DNA of 64,000 nt from JAGXLC01 sp964585385 (GTDB lineage: Bacteria; Bacteroidota; Bacteroidia; Bacteroidales; UBA12077), in NCBI GenBank assembly GCA_964585385.1, contig CAZPDP010000016.1:3251-67250 (forward strand), in the 5' to 3' direction. The notes beneath the pieces were generated by a model. It was not told the origin of the DNA, did not search any database, and saw only the letters and a program-made list of their open reading frames with translations. Made by a program: the position numbers and the translations under genes. Below are positions 15,484 to 24,547 of this stretch, piece after piece (positions within the stretch are counted from its first letter, which is position 1; each line of letters starts with the position of its first letter).

Positions 15484-18207
15484 TTATATCTTTTCCACCA
15501 TACAAGCTGAATATTTGAAAGCAGGAATCTTTGAGTATGGATCCAGTTCACCTCTGACTAGTTTATTTACAGGTGATTCGTGGAAATGGAAAGGCATAAA
15601 GAGCTCTCCTTCTGCAACATATTCGCTGGAGTTTATGATGGTATTCAATTCTCCCCTGTTGTTATAAATCTTTACTTTGTCACCATCTTTTAAACCATTC
15701 TTCTTAACATCCAGCGGGTTCATAAGTACATACGAGTCGTTCGCAAAATCCGTGAGGGATTTGTTTCTGCGTGACATGGTTGAGGTATGGTAATGGTAAA
15801 GAATTCGTCCGGTATTCAGTATAAAGGGAAATTCCCAGGTTGGTTTTTCCTTTTGTTCTGCATGGTGGACAGGATTTAAGATACCCAGTCCGTGAGAAGT
15901 TTTGAACTGTTCGGTAAAAAGTGTTTTTGTTCCCGGATGATCTTTTGTTGGACAAGGCCATTGCAGGCCTTCGTGCTCTATTCTTTCATAAGTCATACCT
16001 GCCATTATAGGTGTAGCCTGGGTTATTTCATCAAATATCTCTTTGGCATTGTTGTATTGACCGATGTTATAACCCATTTTTTCTGCGATTTGTACAATTA
16101 TTTTCCAGTCTTCCTCAGCTTCACCTGGCATTTCAACAGCTTTTCTCACCCGTAATGTTCTTCTGTCGCTGTTTACAAAGGTGCCATCTTTTTCTGCAAA
16201 TGAGGAGGCAGGTAAGATAACATCCGCATAGGGAGTGGTTTCTGTATGAAAAATATCCTGAACAACAAGAAATTCCAGATTTTTTAAGGCTTCTTCCGTG
16301 TGATTAAGGTCTGGGTCAGTAACCATAGGATTTTCACCCATGATAAACATGCCTTTAATTTTTCCATCATGGGCGGCATGCATAATTTCCACTGTAGTCA
16401 ACCCAGGTTCTGACGGAAGCTTTTCATATTCTACGTTCCAGAGTTTTGCCAGTTTCTTCCGGTTTTCCTCATTACCTACCGGAATGTATCCCGGGTAATT
16501 GATAGGAGATACTCCAATATCGGTAACTCCCTGCACATTGTTCTGGCCTCTCGGGGGATCAATACCTGCGCTTTCTCTGCCTACCTGCCCGGTTATCAGC
16601 ATCATGTTTATGAGAGAGAAGACCATGTGTGTGCCTACAACCTGCTGGCTTAGCCCCATGCCCGTTGAAATCATAGCAGTTTTGGCTGTAGCATACATTC
16701 GGGCTGCTTCAATAATTTTGGTTTTTGGCACACTGGTTATACGTTCCGTTTCTTCCGGAGTATATTTTTCAACCAGTTTTTTTAGTTCATGGAAAGAATC
16801 CATACCGCCTTCCACCCTGCTTTCTATAAAATCTTCATTTATAAGGTTCTCCCTGATAATTATATGCATCAGCCCGTTCAGAAGAGCAATGTCCGTTCCC
16901 AGTCTGGGCTGAAGCCAGATATCTGCATAATCTGCCATTTTTGTCCATTTCGGGTCACAGACTATGATTTTGTTTCCCTTGTATTTTCCATTTTTGACGT
17001 AAGTGGCTGTTACAGGATGGGTTTCGATCATGTTGTTCCCGGTTATGAACAGGCAATCGGTTTCGGCAAAATCTTCAATAGAGTTACTGCCAGCACCGCT
17101 ACCCAGGGCTTTTAACATAGCAGTGACAGTAGAAGCATGGCATAGCCTCGTGCAATAATCGAGGTTGTTGTTCCCGAAGGCTATCCTGATAAATTTTTGG
17201 AAAAGGTAATTATCTTCGTTAGTGCATTTAGCTGAGCCATAGCCCGCCAGGGATTCACTACCGTGTTTTTCTTTGATGTCATTAAATCTGGAGGCAATTA
17301 ATTCGATGGCCTCGTCCCATGATGATTCTACAAACTTTCCGTTCTTTTTGATGAGCGGTTTTTTCAACCTGTCTTCGCTATGAATGTAATCCAATCCATA
17401 GCGTCCTTTTACACACAACCTTCCATCGTTAGGCATTACGCCTTCCACTCCGTCCGAACGCATGATTTTTCCGTCCTGCACGTAAAGTTCAATTTGGCAT
17501 CCCACACCGCAATAGGGACAGGTTGTACGCACTTTTTTTTCTATTTTATCCATTTGAATTTCATCACGATGCGGCTTTTCTACCAGTGCGCCTGTAGGGC
17601 AGAGCTGAACACATTCTCCGCAACCATCACATTCCGATTCATCCCATTCATCGATTCCAGCCACAATGTATGAAGCTATACCTCTTTGGCTAAAAGAAAG
17701 TACATTTTTACCCTGAACTTCATCACAACCCTTGATGCATCGAAAGCACTTAATACACTTAGTTCCGTCGTAGGAAAGAATGGGTGAGGTATCGTCTACC
17801 GGATAACGCATCTGTTTGTAGATGTTGGGGTAACTTCTGTTTTCCTTGTTTTCCAGACCATAATGTTGCACCCAGTCACGAAATTCATCGTAATAGGTTC
17901 CGTCATAATGATCATTGTGTTCAGCCAAAAGGTAATCCAGGGTCCGTTTCCTTGCGGTTTCCAGTTCTTCGTCAAAGGCAATAACTTCCATACCTTCCTG
18001 CGCCATAACTGTACAGGACATAACCAGGCCTTTCTGCTCTTTAATCTTGACTACACACATCCTGCAGGCTCCTGTAGGAGTTAATTTTTTGTGATAGCAG
18101 AGGTAAGGAATCTGAATATCATTGTCAAGGGCCACCTGTAACAGGTTTCTGCCTTCTGTGGTTTGTATCTTTTTACCGTCAATGGTTATATCAATTGTCT
18201 TACTCAT
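15484..18207 (-). CDS. fdhA: NAD-linked formate dehydrogenase, catalytic (Mo/W-bisMGD) subunit
   Basis: This 907-residue enzyme interconverts formate and CO2. An N-terminal [2Fe-2S] ferredoxin domain (Cys at about 37, 48, 51, 64) is followed by two [4Fe-4S] motifs (CIKCFRCIKGC, CDGCGECVQLC), the FDH cluster (CPYCGVGC) and the Mo/W-bisMGD domain. The active-site ligand is Cys356 (RLCHAS), so this is the Cys, not the selenocysteine, form. The His-Cys3 cluster motif usual after the [2Fe-2S] domain is lost: the LLAEH histidine remains but the region that should carry cysteines has none. Co-transcribed with NuoF- and NuoE-like genes, 11 bp from the former. Confidence 0.92.
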   Translation of the reverse strand: MSKTIDITIDGKKIQTTEGRNLLQVALDNDIQIPYLCYHKKLTPTGACRMCVVKIKEQKGLVMSCTVMAQEGMEVIAFDEELETARKRTLDYLLAEHNDHYDGTYYDEFRDWVQHYGLENKENRSYPNIYKQMRYPVDDTSPILSYDGTKCIKCFRCIKGCDEVQGKNVLSFSQRGIASYIVAGIDEWDESECDGCGECVQLCPTGALVEKPHRDEIQMDKIEKKVRTTCPYCGVGCQIELYVQDGKIMRSDGVEGVMPNDGRLCVKGRYGLDYIHSEDRLKKPLIKKNGKFVESSWDEAIELIASRFNDIKEKHGSESLAGYGSAKCTNEDNYLFQKFIRIAFGNNNLDYCTRLCHASTVTAMLKALGSGAGSNSIEDFAETDCLFITGNNMIETHPVTATYVKNGKYKGNKIIVCDPKWTKMADYADIWLQPRLGTDIALLNGLMHIIIRENLINEDFIESRVEGGMDSFHELKKLVEKYTPEETERITSVPKTKIIEAARMYATAKTAMISTGMGLSQQVVGTHMVFSLINMMLITGQVGRESAGIDPPRGQNNVQGVTDIGVSPINYPGYIPVGNEENRKKLAKLWNVEYEKLPSEPGLTTVEIMHAAHDGKIKGMFIMGENPMVTDPDLNHTEEALKNLEFLVVQDIFHTETTPYADVILPASSFAEKDGTFVNSDRRTLRVRKAVEMPGEAEEDWKIIVQIAEKMGYNIGQYNNAKEIFDEITQATPIMAGMTYERIEHEGLQWPCPTKDHPGTKTLFTEQFKTSHGLGILNPVHHAEQKEKPTWEFPFILNTGRILYHYHTSTMSRRNKSLTDFANDSYVLMNPLDVKKNGLKDGDKVKIYNNRGELNTIINSSEYVAEGELFMPFHFHESPVNKLVRGELDPYSKIPAFKYSACMVEKI

Positions 18208-18218
18208 AATTATATCCT

Positions 18219-19466
18219 TTAAAATTCATTCTTAAAAAATTGAACAGCGCTGCCGATTGGAATAATTGGTGAACCTCCCAGCGGACAAAGTGAAGTTTTC
18301 TGCATATGCTCAGCTTCTTCTTTCATTTTTTCCAGCATATCTGCCCTGTTTCCATTCTTTTTCTCTTTTACTTCACTCAGCATATCAACAAGCAGCCTGG
18401 TACCTACACGGCATGGTACACATTTTCCACAGGATTCATGCTCAAAGAACTCCATAATAGAAAGCATCATATCATATAATGAGCGGGTATCATTCATTAC
18501 CATAATGGCACCTGATCCAAGAACAGCACCCTTCTCTTTCAGGGTGTCAAATCCCAGGGGAGTGTCCAGAACGGATTCATTCACAAATGACCCTGCAGCA
18601 CCTCCGAGGATTGCAGCCAAAAATTTCTTACTATTTTTCATCCCTCCCGCCAGGTCATCAATAATTTGTCTGAGTGTTGTTCCGGCTTCAACTTCATAGT
18701 AGCCGGGCTTTTCCACATCCCCACTAATGGTGAATATTTTGGTTCCCGATGTTTTTTCAGTACCCAGCTTTTTATATTCTTCATAGCCATTTTCGACGAT
18801 AAAGGGTATGTGAGTGAAAGTTTCTACATTGTTGATTAGCGTGGGTTGATTGAAAAGACCAATATTTGCCGGAAATGGTGGTTTGATACGGGGATATCCT
18901 CGTTTACCTTCAAGGGACTCAAGCATAGTTAATTCCTCACCGCATAAGTAAGATCCGGCTCCTATCCTTAGCTCTAAATCAAATGAAAAGTTGCTTTCAT
19001 TGATGTTTTTTCCCAGGTAACCCTTTTCATAGCAATTTTTTATCGCCTTCTGCAGATTTTGTATGGATTGAACATATTCGCCCCTGATGTATATAAATCC
19101 CTTTTGAGCTCCTATTGCCCAACCCGATATCATGATGCCCTCGAGCAGGAGATGAGGATCCTGCTCCATAATTGCACGGTCTTTGTAGGTCCCGGGTTCC
19201 CCTTCATCAGCATTACAAACAATATATTTTCTCCCGCTTGCATCAGTTTTTGCCTGATGCGTAAATTTCATTTTCATTCCTGTAGGGAAGCCCCCACCTC
19301 CCAGACCTCTCAACCCGGAATTTTCTATCTCCTCGATTATTTCAGCCGGTTCTATATTCAATGCTTTTTTAAAAGACTGGAAACCTCCGGCATTTATGTA
19401 TTCTTCAATGCTCAGAGGATTAATAGACCCGGCATTTTTCAATGCTATCCTGGTTTCCTGTATCAT
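18219..19466 (-). CDS. NuoF-like NADH/FMN subunit of the formate dehydrogenase
   Basis: This 415-residue diaphorase subunit transfers electrons between NAD(H) and the iron-sulfur chain through FMN. Visible are the Gly-rich FMN/NAD loop (GLGGGGFPTG), CNADEGEPGTY, the SYLCGEE block and the [4Fe-4S] ligands ESCGKCVPC with a distal Cys in SLCPLGG. It lacks the N-terminal thioredoxin-like and C-terminal ferredoxin domains of HydB, so it is the plain NuoF form. Its ATG overlaps the NuoE-like stop by 4 nt (ATGA). Together the three genes make a soluble NAD-dependent formate dehydrogenase. Confidence 0.92.
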   Translation of the reverse strand: MIQETRIALKNAGSINPLSIEEYINAGGFQSFKKALNIEPAEIIEEIENSGLRGLGGGGFPTGMKMKFTHQAKTDASGRKYIVCNADEGEPGTYKDRAIMEQDPHLLLEGIMISGWAIGAQKGFIYIRGEYVQSIQNLQKAIKNCYEKGYLGKNINESNFSFDLELRIGAGSYLCGEELTMLESLEGKRGYPRIKPPFPANIGLFNQPTLINNVETFTHIPFIVENGYEEYKKLGTEKTSGTKIFTISGDVEKPGYYEVEAGTTLRQIIDDLAGGMKNSKKFLAAILGGAAGSFVNESVLDTPLGFDTLKEKGAVLGSGAIMVMNDTRSLYDMMLSIMEFFEHESCGKCVPCRVGTRLLVDMLSEVKEKKNGNRADMLEKMKEEAEHMQKTSLCPLGGSPIIPIGSAVQFFKNEF

Positions 19467-19945
19467 GATGTTTGCTTTTTAAGTTCTATCTCACGTATGT
19501 TACTGATGATGTCTTTTACCCTATTTTCATCAAGATTATGATAAACGGTTTCATTTACCATCATCATAGGTGCTTTGTCGCAATGGCCCAGACATTCTGA
19601 AGGTTCCAGGGTAAACAACAGATCGCTTGTGGTCTCACCCATTTGTATGGATAATTCTTTTTCCAGGGTTTTTAGAAGGTTAAATGCCCCAGCCATTCTG
19701 CATAGAGGAGATTTACAAAAACGAATAATGTATTTACCTCTTGGAGTCAAACTAAACATGGAATAATATCTGACTACTCCATAAACAGAAGCGGTTGTAG
19801 TGTTTAGATACTTGGCAATCTGCCTGATATCTGAGTTTGTGACATTGTTTCCCGGATTACTTCTTTGAATTTCATGTAAAATAAGGAGAAGATTATCACG
19901 TGTCGGTGGATACCGATGTAGTATTTCCTGGGTATTCATAGGCAA
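19463..19945 (-). CDS. NuoE-like [2Fe-2S] subunit of the formate dehydrogenase
   Basis: A 160-residue thioredoxin-fold protein. The four cluster ligands are in CKSPLC and ECLGHC, about 40 residues apart, as in NuoE. An N-terminal helical segment precedes the fold, and VYGVVRYYSMF is the usual NuoE entry block. It is the first gene of the formate dehydrogenase operon (nuoE-like, nuoF-like, fdhA, then wtpA), and pairs with the NuoF-like subunit. The promoter must lie in the 200-bp gap shared with the divergent AOR genes. Confidence 0.92.
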   Translation of the reverse strand: MPMNTQEILHRYPPTRDNLLLILHEIQRSNPGNNVTNSDIRQIAKYLNTTTASVYGVVRYYSMFSLTPRGKYIIRFCKSPLCRMAGAFNLLKTLEKELSIQMGETTSDLLFTLEPSECLGHCDKAPMMMVNETVYHNLDENRVKDIISNIREIELKKQTS

Positions 19946-20017
19946 TTAATTTTGTAAATTATAAAATTACCAGATTTAGCAAAAAATTTCAAGGCGTTTC
20001 ATTAATATAGACTGAAT

Positions 20018-20086
20018 TTGAATAGCTGCGAAATTTGCTTTAGCTATTCAATAGAATCATACCCAAATTGAATTTGGAATCATTCT
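20018..20086. promoter_or_regulatory. two dyads between divergent formate dehydrogenase and AOR operons
   Basis: Dyad 1: TTGAATAGCT (20018-20027) and AGCTATTCAA (20042-20051), a perfect 10-bp pair with a 14-nt spacer. Dyad 2: CCAAATTgAATTTGG (20063-20077), flanked by AGAAT (20053-20057) and ATTCT (20082-20086), so the symmetry extends over 34 bp. They lie side by side in the 200-bp region that must hold both promoters. A shared regulator of the two W/Mo enzymes is a reasonable inference; no family-specific site was recognised. Confidence 0.5.
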
Positions 20087-20146
20087 AAACGAATTTTGTT
20101 TATTATTTTACTGATTAATTATTAACTTTTGATCCATTAATCAAAC

Positions 20147-20500
20147 ATGAATTGTATGAAACCAATAAAGAAACTAAGACCTCTTGCGATATGGCTTATG
20201 CGTATCGCGGTTTTACTATTCGTTCTTTTAGCTTATCATGAGGAGTTCACAGCTTTTAATTTTCAAAGTGTTACTTTTTATCTGTCCACAGTATTTTTGC
20301 TTTTTGTTATTTTGTTATTCATTGGTGGTTTTCTGAAAAGTCAAAAACTAACAGTTATATCAGCTCTTATTTTGATTCTGGCTACCGGATATCACGCTTT
20401 TTTAAATCTGCAGTCAGGTTTTGATTATAATTTTGGAGTTTATGTGGTTTTGGGTTCAGTCTTTGTCTATTTTTTTGCTAACGGAAATCCAAGATATTAA
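20147..20500 (+). CDS. small membrane protein of the AOR operon
   Basis: This 117-residue protein has four hydrophobic segments. I do not recognise a family. Histidines sit near the ends of two helices (AYHEEF and GYHAF). It ends 8 bp before the Tat-type ferredoxin gene, and that overlaps the AOR gene, so the three genes form one unit. A role as membrane anchor or quinone-facing partner for the ferredoxin is only inferred from position. Start ATG 20147; a second ATG three codons later is also possible. Confidence 0.65.
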   Translation: MNCMKPIKKLRPLAIWLMRIAVLLFVLLAYHEEFTAFNFQSVTFYLSTVFLLFVILLFIGGFLKSQKLTVISALILILATGYHAFLNLQSGFDYNFGVYVVLGSVFVYFFANGNPRY

Positions 20501-20508
20501 ATGTTCTT

Positions 20509-21204
20509 ATGGAGTCATCAAATAATCATAAATACACGCGGCGGCATTTTCTCCAGGATATTGTATACGGAGGTGCCGGCCTGATCATCTTAGGCTCTTT
20601 CGGCGTAAGTATTTTCAGGGATGAAGAGAAGCATTTGATAAAGGCCATTTCTGTGGATTTTGATAAATGTTCAGGTTGCCGTACCTGCGAAACAGCTTGC
20701 GCTGCCTATAATCATCGGGTAGAAGTTGATGGGGAAATGGTCAATGGATTGGGAAATCCATTTTATTCAAATATCAAAGTGCATCATTTTAATCCAGATG
20801 TAGATATCCCCAGCACTTGTGCTATCTGTCCTGACCCGCCCTGCATAGCTGCCTGTCCGGTTGCACCCGATTTGGAGACTGGGAGGAAAGCTCTTTACAG
20901 GGACGAGAAGTTTCTGACTATCAAAAATGATAAAGAACGCTGCCTGGGATGCGGTCAGTGTGCTATCGCCTGCGAGAGTCTCCGCGGAGGAGTTATACGG
21001 CCGAATGATAAAACCAATATGCCTGAGCGTATATGTACTCTATGTAATGGTGATCCACAATGTGTAAAGTATTGCCCTTATGATGCATTAGCCTATATTG
21101 AAATGCCTGATAACAGGGATTTGAAAAATCTGGCTCCCAAAAAGATAGCCCAACAACTCATTAAGAAATATTATAACATTGAAATTACGGAGGCTGAATT
21201 ATGA
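20509..21204 (+). CDS. Tat-type ferredoxin with four [4Fe-4S] clusters
   Basis: This 231-residue electron-transfer subunit resembles HybA/DmsB/YdhY proteins. The N-terminus has a twin-arginine motif (RRHFL) followed by a hydrophobic stretch, with no clear cleavage site, so it may stay membrane-anchored outside the cytoplasm. Four cysteine groups follow: CSGCRTCETAC, CAICPDPPCIAAC, CLGCGQCAIAC and CTLCNGDPQCVKYC. It overlaps the AOR start by 4 nt (ATGA), which marks it as the electron partner of that enzyme. Electrons may pass to the membrane through it. Confidence 0.88.
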   Translation: MESSNNHKYTRRHFLQDIVYGGAGLIILGSFGVSIFRDEEKHLIKAISVDFDKCSGCRTCETACAAYNHRVEVDGEMVNGLGNPFYSNIKVHHFNPDVDIPSTCAICPDPPCIAACPVAPDLETGRKALYRDEKFLTIKNDKERCLGCGQCAIACESLRGGVIRPNDKTNMPERICTLCNGDPQCVKYCPYDALAYIEMPDNRDLKNLAPKKIAQQLIKKYYNIEITEAEL

Positions 21205-23030
21205 AATCCGGTGGATATTTTCACAAGCTACTAGAGGTAAACTTAAGTAATGGTGAAATAAAAAAAACAGAGATACCTGAGGCTGATATTAAAAACTACA
21301 TCGGTGGGCGCGGTCTGGGTACTAAAATATTGTGGGACCGGATTCCGCATCCGGGCCTGGATCCTCTTTCACCGGAAAACCCGATTCTTTACATGCCCGG
21401 ACCTTTTTCCGGCTTTCCTATTCCTTCCTCTTCACGGACCTGCGTGGTTACAAAATCTCCGCGAACCTCACCGGTAAAATCTGAATATGAACATGCATCT
21501 ACGGTCAGTTATTCCAACATCGGTGGATTTTGGGGTCCTGAGCTTCGTTTTGCCGGTTACGACGGACTTTTGGTAACAGGTAAAGCAGATAAGCCGGTTT
21601 ACCTGAAAATAGATGATGATAAGGTTGAAATAAAGGATGCCACAAAATACTGGGGTATGGGCACCGACCAATTTGATGTGGATTTTTATGATGAGCTGGG
21701 CGACCGGAATTTCGAAACATGCTATATCGGTCCTGCAGGTGAAAACCTGGTTCCTATGGCCTGTATACTTCATACGGCTGCCCGTGCTGCAGGCAGAGCT
21801 GGCACGGGATGTGTTATGGGTTCAAAAAATTTAAAAGCCATTGCTGTAAAGGGAACAAAACAACCCCAGGTTGCCCGGCATAAAGAATATCTTTCATTAC
21901 TCGAAAAAAGCAGGCAATCCTTTATGGAAGAAAACGAAAGCCTGAAATTCTGGAGGTATGGTGGTACAGCAAATGCCCTGAAACGTTCCAGCAAAAACGG
22001 AACCCAGGCTGTTAAAAATTACAGTGAAGGGAGCTTCAAAGAAATTGAAAAGATAGGAACCGAAGCCAACAGGGAAAAAGTTTGGAAGCGTGATTTTGCC
22101 TGCTTTTCCTGTCAGCTTGCCTGTAAAAAAAGCGGAATAGCCAAAGGAAGTTATGCAGTCATGGTGCATGATGGCCCCGAATATGAAACAGGAACTATGC
22201 TGGGGGCCAATCTAGCCATTTCTGATTTGGCAGGGTTGCACAAATTGATTGTAGTGGCTGACGATTACGGCGTGGATATAATCTCGATTGGCAATACCAT
22301 GGGGTTCCTAATGGAAGCCTATGATAAAGGATTGATTGATAAGGATTATCTGGATGGAGTAGATCTTCGCTGGGGGAATGTGGAAGCTGCTCTGCAAATG
22401 ATTCATAAAATATGCAAAAGAGAGGGAATAGGAGATAAGGCTTGTAATGGAGTGAAATATATGGCAGAAGAAATAGACCAGGGAAGCAGCGATTTTGCTA
22501 TTCATGTTAAAGGGCACGAACTGGCAGCGTGGAATGTCCCTGTAAATAACGACTGGTGGTCTGTCTGCTATGCTACAAGCAACAGGGGAGCGTGTCACCT
22601 GAACGGAGGAACACCCAAGTCGCAGGATGAACAAGCCCTGGAAGATTCCCTGGGTGCGTGCAGCTTTGCAAGCAGTTGGTATAAAAACGAGGTGGCTTTT
22701 GAAAAATTTCTTTCGGCAATTACTGGTATTGAATGGACTGAAGAAGAATTCCGAAAAGCAGGAACCCGGATTTTTACCCTGGAAAAGATGTTCAATTACC
22801 GTGAGGGATTTAGAAAACAAGATGATGTTATACCAGAGAAATTTTTCAGCCATGAGTTTTCCTATGGTGATCACAAAGGAGCGATAGTTGAAAGAGAGGA
22901 TTTCCATCAATATATGAAAAAGTATTACCAGGAGAGAGGCTGGGATTTAAAGACTTCCAGACCCATGGAAGAAACATTACAGGAGCTGGGGTTGGAATTC
23001 ACTATGTCTGACAAAAGCGTGAAAGCCTAG
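21201..23030 (+). CDS. aor: tungsten aldehyde:ferredoxin oxidoreductase family protein
   Basis: This 609-residue protein belongs to the AOR family, which uses a tungsten-bispterin cofactor and one [4Fe-4S] cluster to oxidise aldehydes or reduce acids. The cluster ligands are Cys301, Cys304, Cys308 (CFSCQLAC) and Cys487 in the DSLGAC motif. The N-terminal Gly-rich IGGRGLG and the AGRAGTGCVMGSKNLKAI pterin-binding block are typical. Length is normal. It carries no export signal itself, although its overlapping ferredoxin partner does. The substrate cannot be read. Nearby WtpA and the Moco genes supply metal and cofactor. Confidence 0.93.
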   Translation: MKSGGYFHKLLEVNLSNGEIKKTEIPEADIKNYIGGRGLGTKILWDRIPHPGLDPLSPENPILYMPGPFSGFPIPSSSRTCVVTKSPRTSPVKSEYEHASTVSYSNIGGFWGPELRFAGYDGLLVTGKADKPVYLKIDDDKVEIKDATKYWGMGTDQFDVDFYDELGDRNFETCYIGPAGENLVPMACILHTAARAAGRAGTGCVMGSKNLKAIAVKGTKQPQVARHKEYLSLLEKSRQSFMEENESLKFWRYGGTANALKRSSKNGTQAVKNYSEGSFKEIEKIGTEANREKVWKRDFACFSCQLACKKSGIAKGSYAVMVHDGPEYETGTMLGANLAISDLAGLHKLIVVADDYGVDIISIGNTMGFLMEAYDKGLIDKDYLDGVDLRWGNVEAALQMIHKICKREGIGDKACNGVKYMAEEIDQGSSDFAIHVKGHELAAWNVPVNNDWWSVCYATSNRGACHLNGGTPKSQDEQALEDSLGACSFASSWYKNEVAFEKFLSAITGIEWTEEEFRKAGTRIFTLEKMFNYREGFRKQDDVIPEKFFSHEFSYGDHKGAIVEREDFHQYMKKYYQERGWDLKTSRPMEETLQELGLEFTMSDKSVKA

Positions 23031-23057
23031 TGAGAAAAGATGAGCAGATTTCCCTGG

Positions 23058-23263
23058 TCATAAAAATCTGTTGAAACCATGATAAATGTTCATGCGGTTT
23101 TCTCTGGCAAAACCGGCCATAGCAATATCATTTTCTTTGCAGATTTCCACAGCACGGTAAGTAGGTGAAGCTTTCGTAATTATCGTTTATATTCCCATTT
23201 TCAGGATGAGATCCATAATACTTTTTTTCCTTCTTCAAATCTGATTATTCTTAATGTTTTCAT
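23058..23263 (-). pseudogene. fdhD: fdhD remnant with internal deletion
   Basis: Reading leftward, an ATG at 23263 starts a 20-codon frame (MKTLRIIRFEEGKKV...) that stops at 23201 and looks like the FdhD N-terminus. After a frame change, an open stretch from 23186 to the TGA at 23058 encodes a typical FdhD C-terminus (IITKASPTYRAVEIC, then AGFARENRMNIY). About 200 central codons, including the cysteine motif, are missing. FdhD is the sulfurtransferase that sulfurates the Mo/W site of formate dehydrogenases. The two pieces are in the right order and strand, so this is a decayed gene, not chance. Confidence 0.72.
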
Positions 23264-23637
23264 AATGGATTCTTTTTTTATTGATCCTAAAGGTATTTAA
23301 ACCATTTGATTGTCTGAGGTTTTATGTTTTTTATTTATACGAGCTGGAATAATAAATTGGATTGCTTGAATATTTTTTTTATGTTCACATAAATGATTTA
23401 TTATCTTGCATTCATTATTGTGCTGTTGGTAAATTGTTTTGTCATTTTTCTTAAAATTATATATATTGCACGTAACTGAAGAATGTATGAACTGAATTTT
23501 GTGTTGACTATTCAGTACGATGATACAAAATTGTTCATAAAATAAATCGACCTAAGACCATTTAAATGCTTACAGATAAGCAATCGATCTTGATATAAGA
23601 TACTTTTTTTTGTCTCTTTAAAATAAAGGTTTATTGG
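23264..23637. other. AT-rich intergenic region
   Basis: 374 bp between the fdhD remnant and the LytTR regulator. It is strongly AT-rich with many T-runs. I see no ORF, hairpin or clear -7 box that I would support. It presumably holds the regulator's promoter. Confidence 0.4.
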
Positions 23638-24378
23638 ATGAATGCAATAGATTGCATAATAATTGATGAAGATCCCCAAAGTGTTGAGATATTAAAGGAA
23701 TATATTCTCAAAATTGAGTTTTTAAATCTAAAGGATACTTTTAAAACAGCTTCTGAAGCTTATTCAATGGTGAAAACCCAAAACATCGATTTGATTTTTA
23801 TTGATGTTACTTTAAAAGAGTTGGACGGAATTCAATTCATTGAGATTTTAAAAGAGATTCCTTATGTTATAATTATTTCGGAAAAAGATGATTATGCCCT
23901 TAAAGGTTACGAACTGCATGTTAAGGATTATTTACTTAAACCCGTGACATATGAGCGCTTTATTAAGTCGGTTAACGCTGTATTTGATTTGATTTATGAA
24001 AATAAGTTGAGGGCAAAACTTCCTGAAAAAGAGGCAGTTTTATCGAATATAAAAAAGGATTATATTTTTATCAGAACCAAATATAGATTTCAAAAGGTTC
24101 GCTTTGACGACATTCTTTACATTCAGGGTCTCAGCAATTATCTGATAATTAAAACTAAGAATGATTCTATATTTACATTACAAAAGTTTGATGAAATAAT
24201 GAGTCATTTACCAGCAGAAAAATTTATAAGAATACATAAATCCTATGTAGTTTCAATAGATAAGATTGATTCAATTCATAAAAATATTTTAGAAATAGGG
24301 GAAGATAAAATCCATATAGGAGAAAGCTACCGTCAAATATTTTTTGAGCATTTAAAGAATCTGGATATTTTATTATAA
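23638..24378 (+). CDS. LytTR-type response regulator
   Basis: This 246-residue regulator has a receiver domain (1-120) with acidic residues in IDEDP, phospho-acceptor Asp in FIDVTLKELDG and Lys in LLKPV. The LytTR DNA-binding domain (about 140-240) carries DILYIQGLSNYLIIKT and FIRIHKSYVVS. Such proteins usually pair with a LytS/AgrC-like histidine kinase, but none is adjacent. It is monocistronic, convergent with susD and closed by a shared hairpin. Target genes are unknown; the SusCD pair is only a positional candidate. Confidence 0.9.
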   Translation: MNAIDCIIIDEDPQSVEILKEYILKIEFLNLKDTFKTASEAYSMVKTQNIDLIFIDVTLKELDGIQFIEILKEIPYVIIISEKDDYALKGYELHVKDYLLKPVTYERFIKSVNAVFDLIYENKLRAKLPEKEAVLSNIKKDYIFIRTKYRFQKVRFDDILYIQGLSNYLIIKTKNDSIFTLQKFDEIMSHLPAEKFIRIHKSYVVSIDKIDSIHKNILEIGEDKIHIGESYRQIFFEHLKNLDILL

Positions 24379-24480
24379 TCGAACTATCGAATCCTGAAAT
24401 TTTTTCATCAAACCTTTATTAAACTTACAGGGCACTACAAAAATCCCTTTAGAAATTTATTTTTCACGGATCAATAAAAA

Positions 24481-24513
24481 GACAAATAGGGAGGAAAAGC
24501 CTCCCTATTTGTC
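24481..24513. terminator. bidirectional terminator between LytTR gene and susD
   Basis: A perfect 14-bp stem (24481-24494 with 24500-24513) around a 5-nt loop. T-rich sequence follows on the + strand, and an A-run precedes it, giving T-rich RNA for the - strand. It lies between the two convergent genes. Confidence 0.8.
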
Positions 24514-24547
24514 AATTATTTTTATTGATTTTACTATTCTTATGAAA

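Noticed and set aside
15704..15961. Same-strand alternative frame within fdhA
   Set aside because: The fdhA frame carries continuous molybdopterin-domain sequence here, so the second frame is not a gene.
17130..17150. Selenocysteine in the formate dehydrogenase active site
   Set aside because: The codon is TGC (Cys356), not TGA, and no SECIS-like hairpin is needed.
22308..22910. 200-codon antisense frame inside aor
   Set aside because: It overlaps conserved AOR sequence including Cys487 and shows no known domain; it is a coding shadow.
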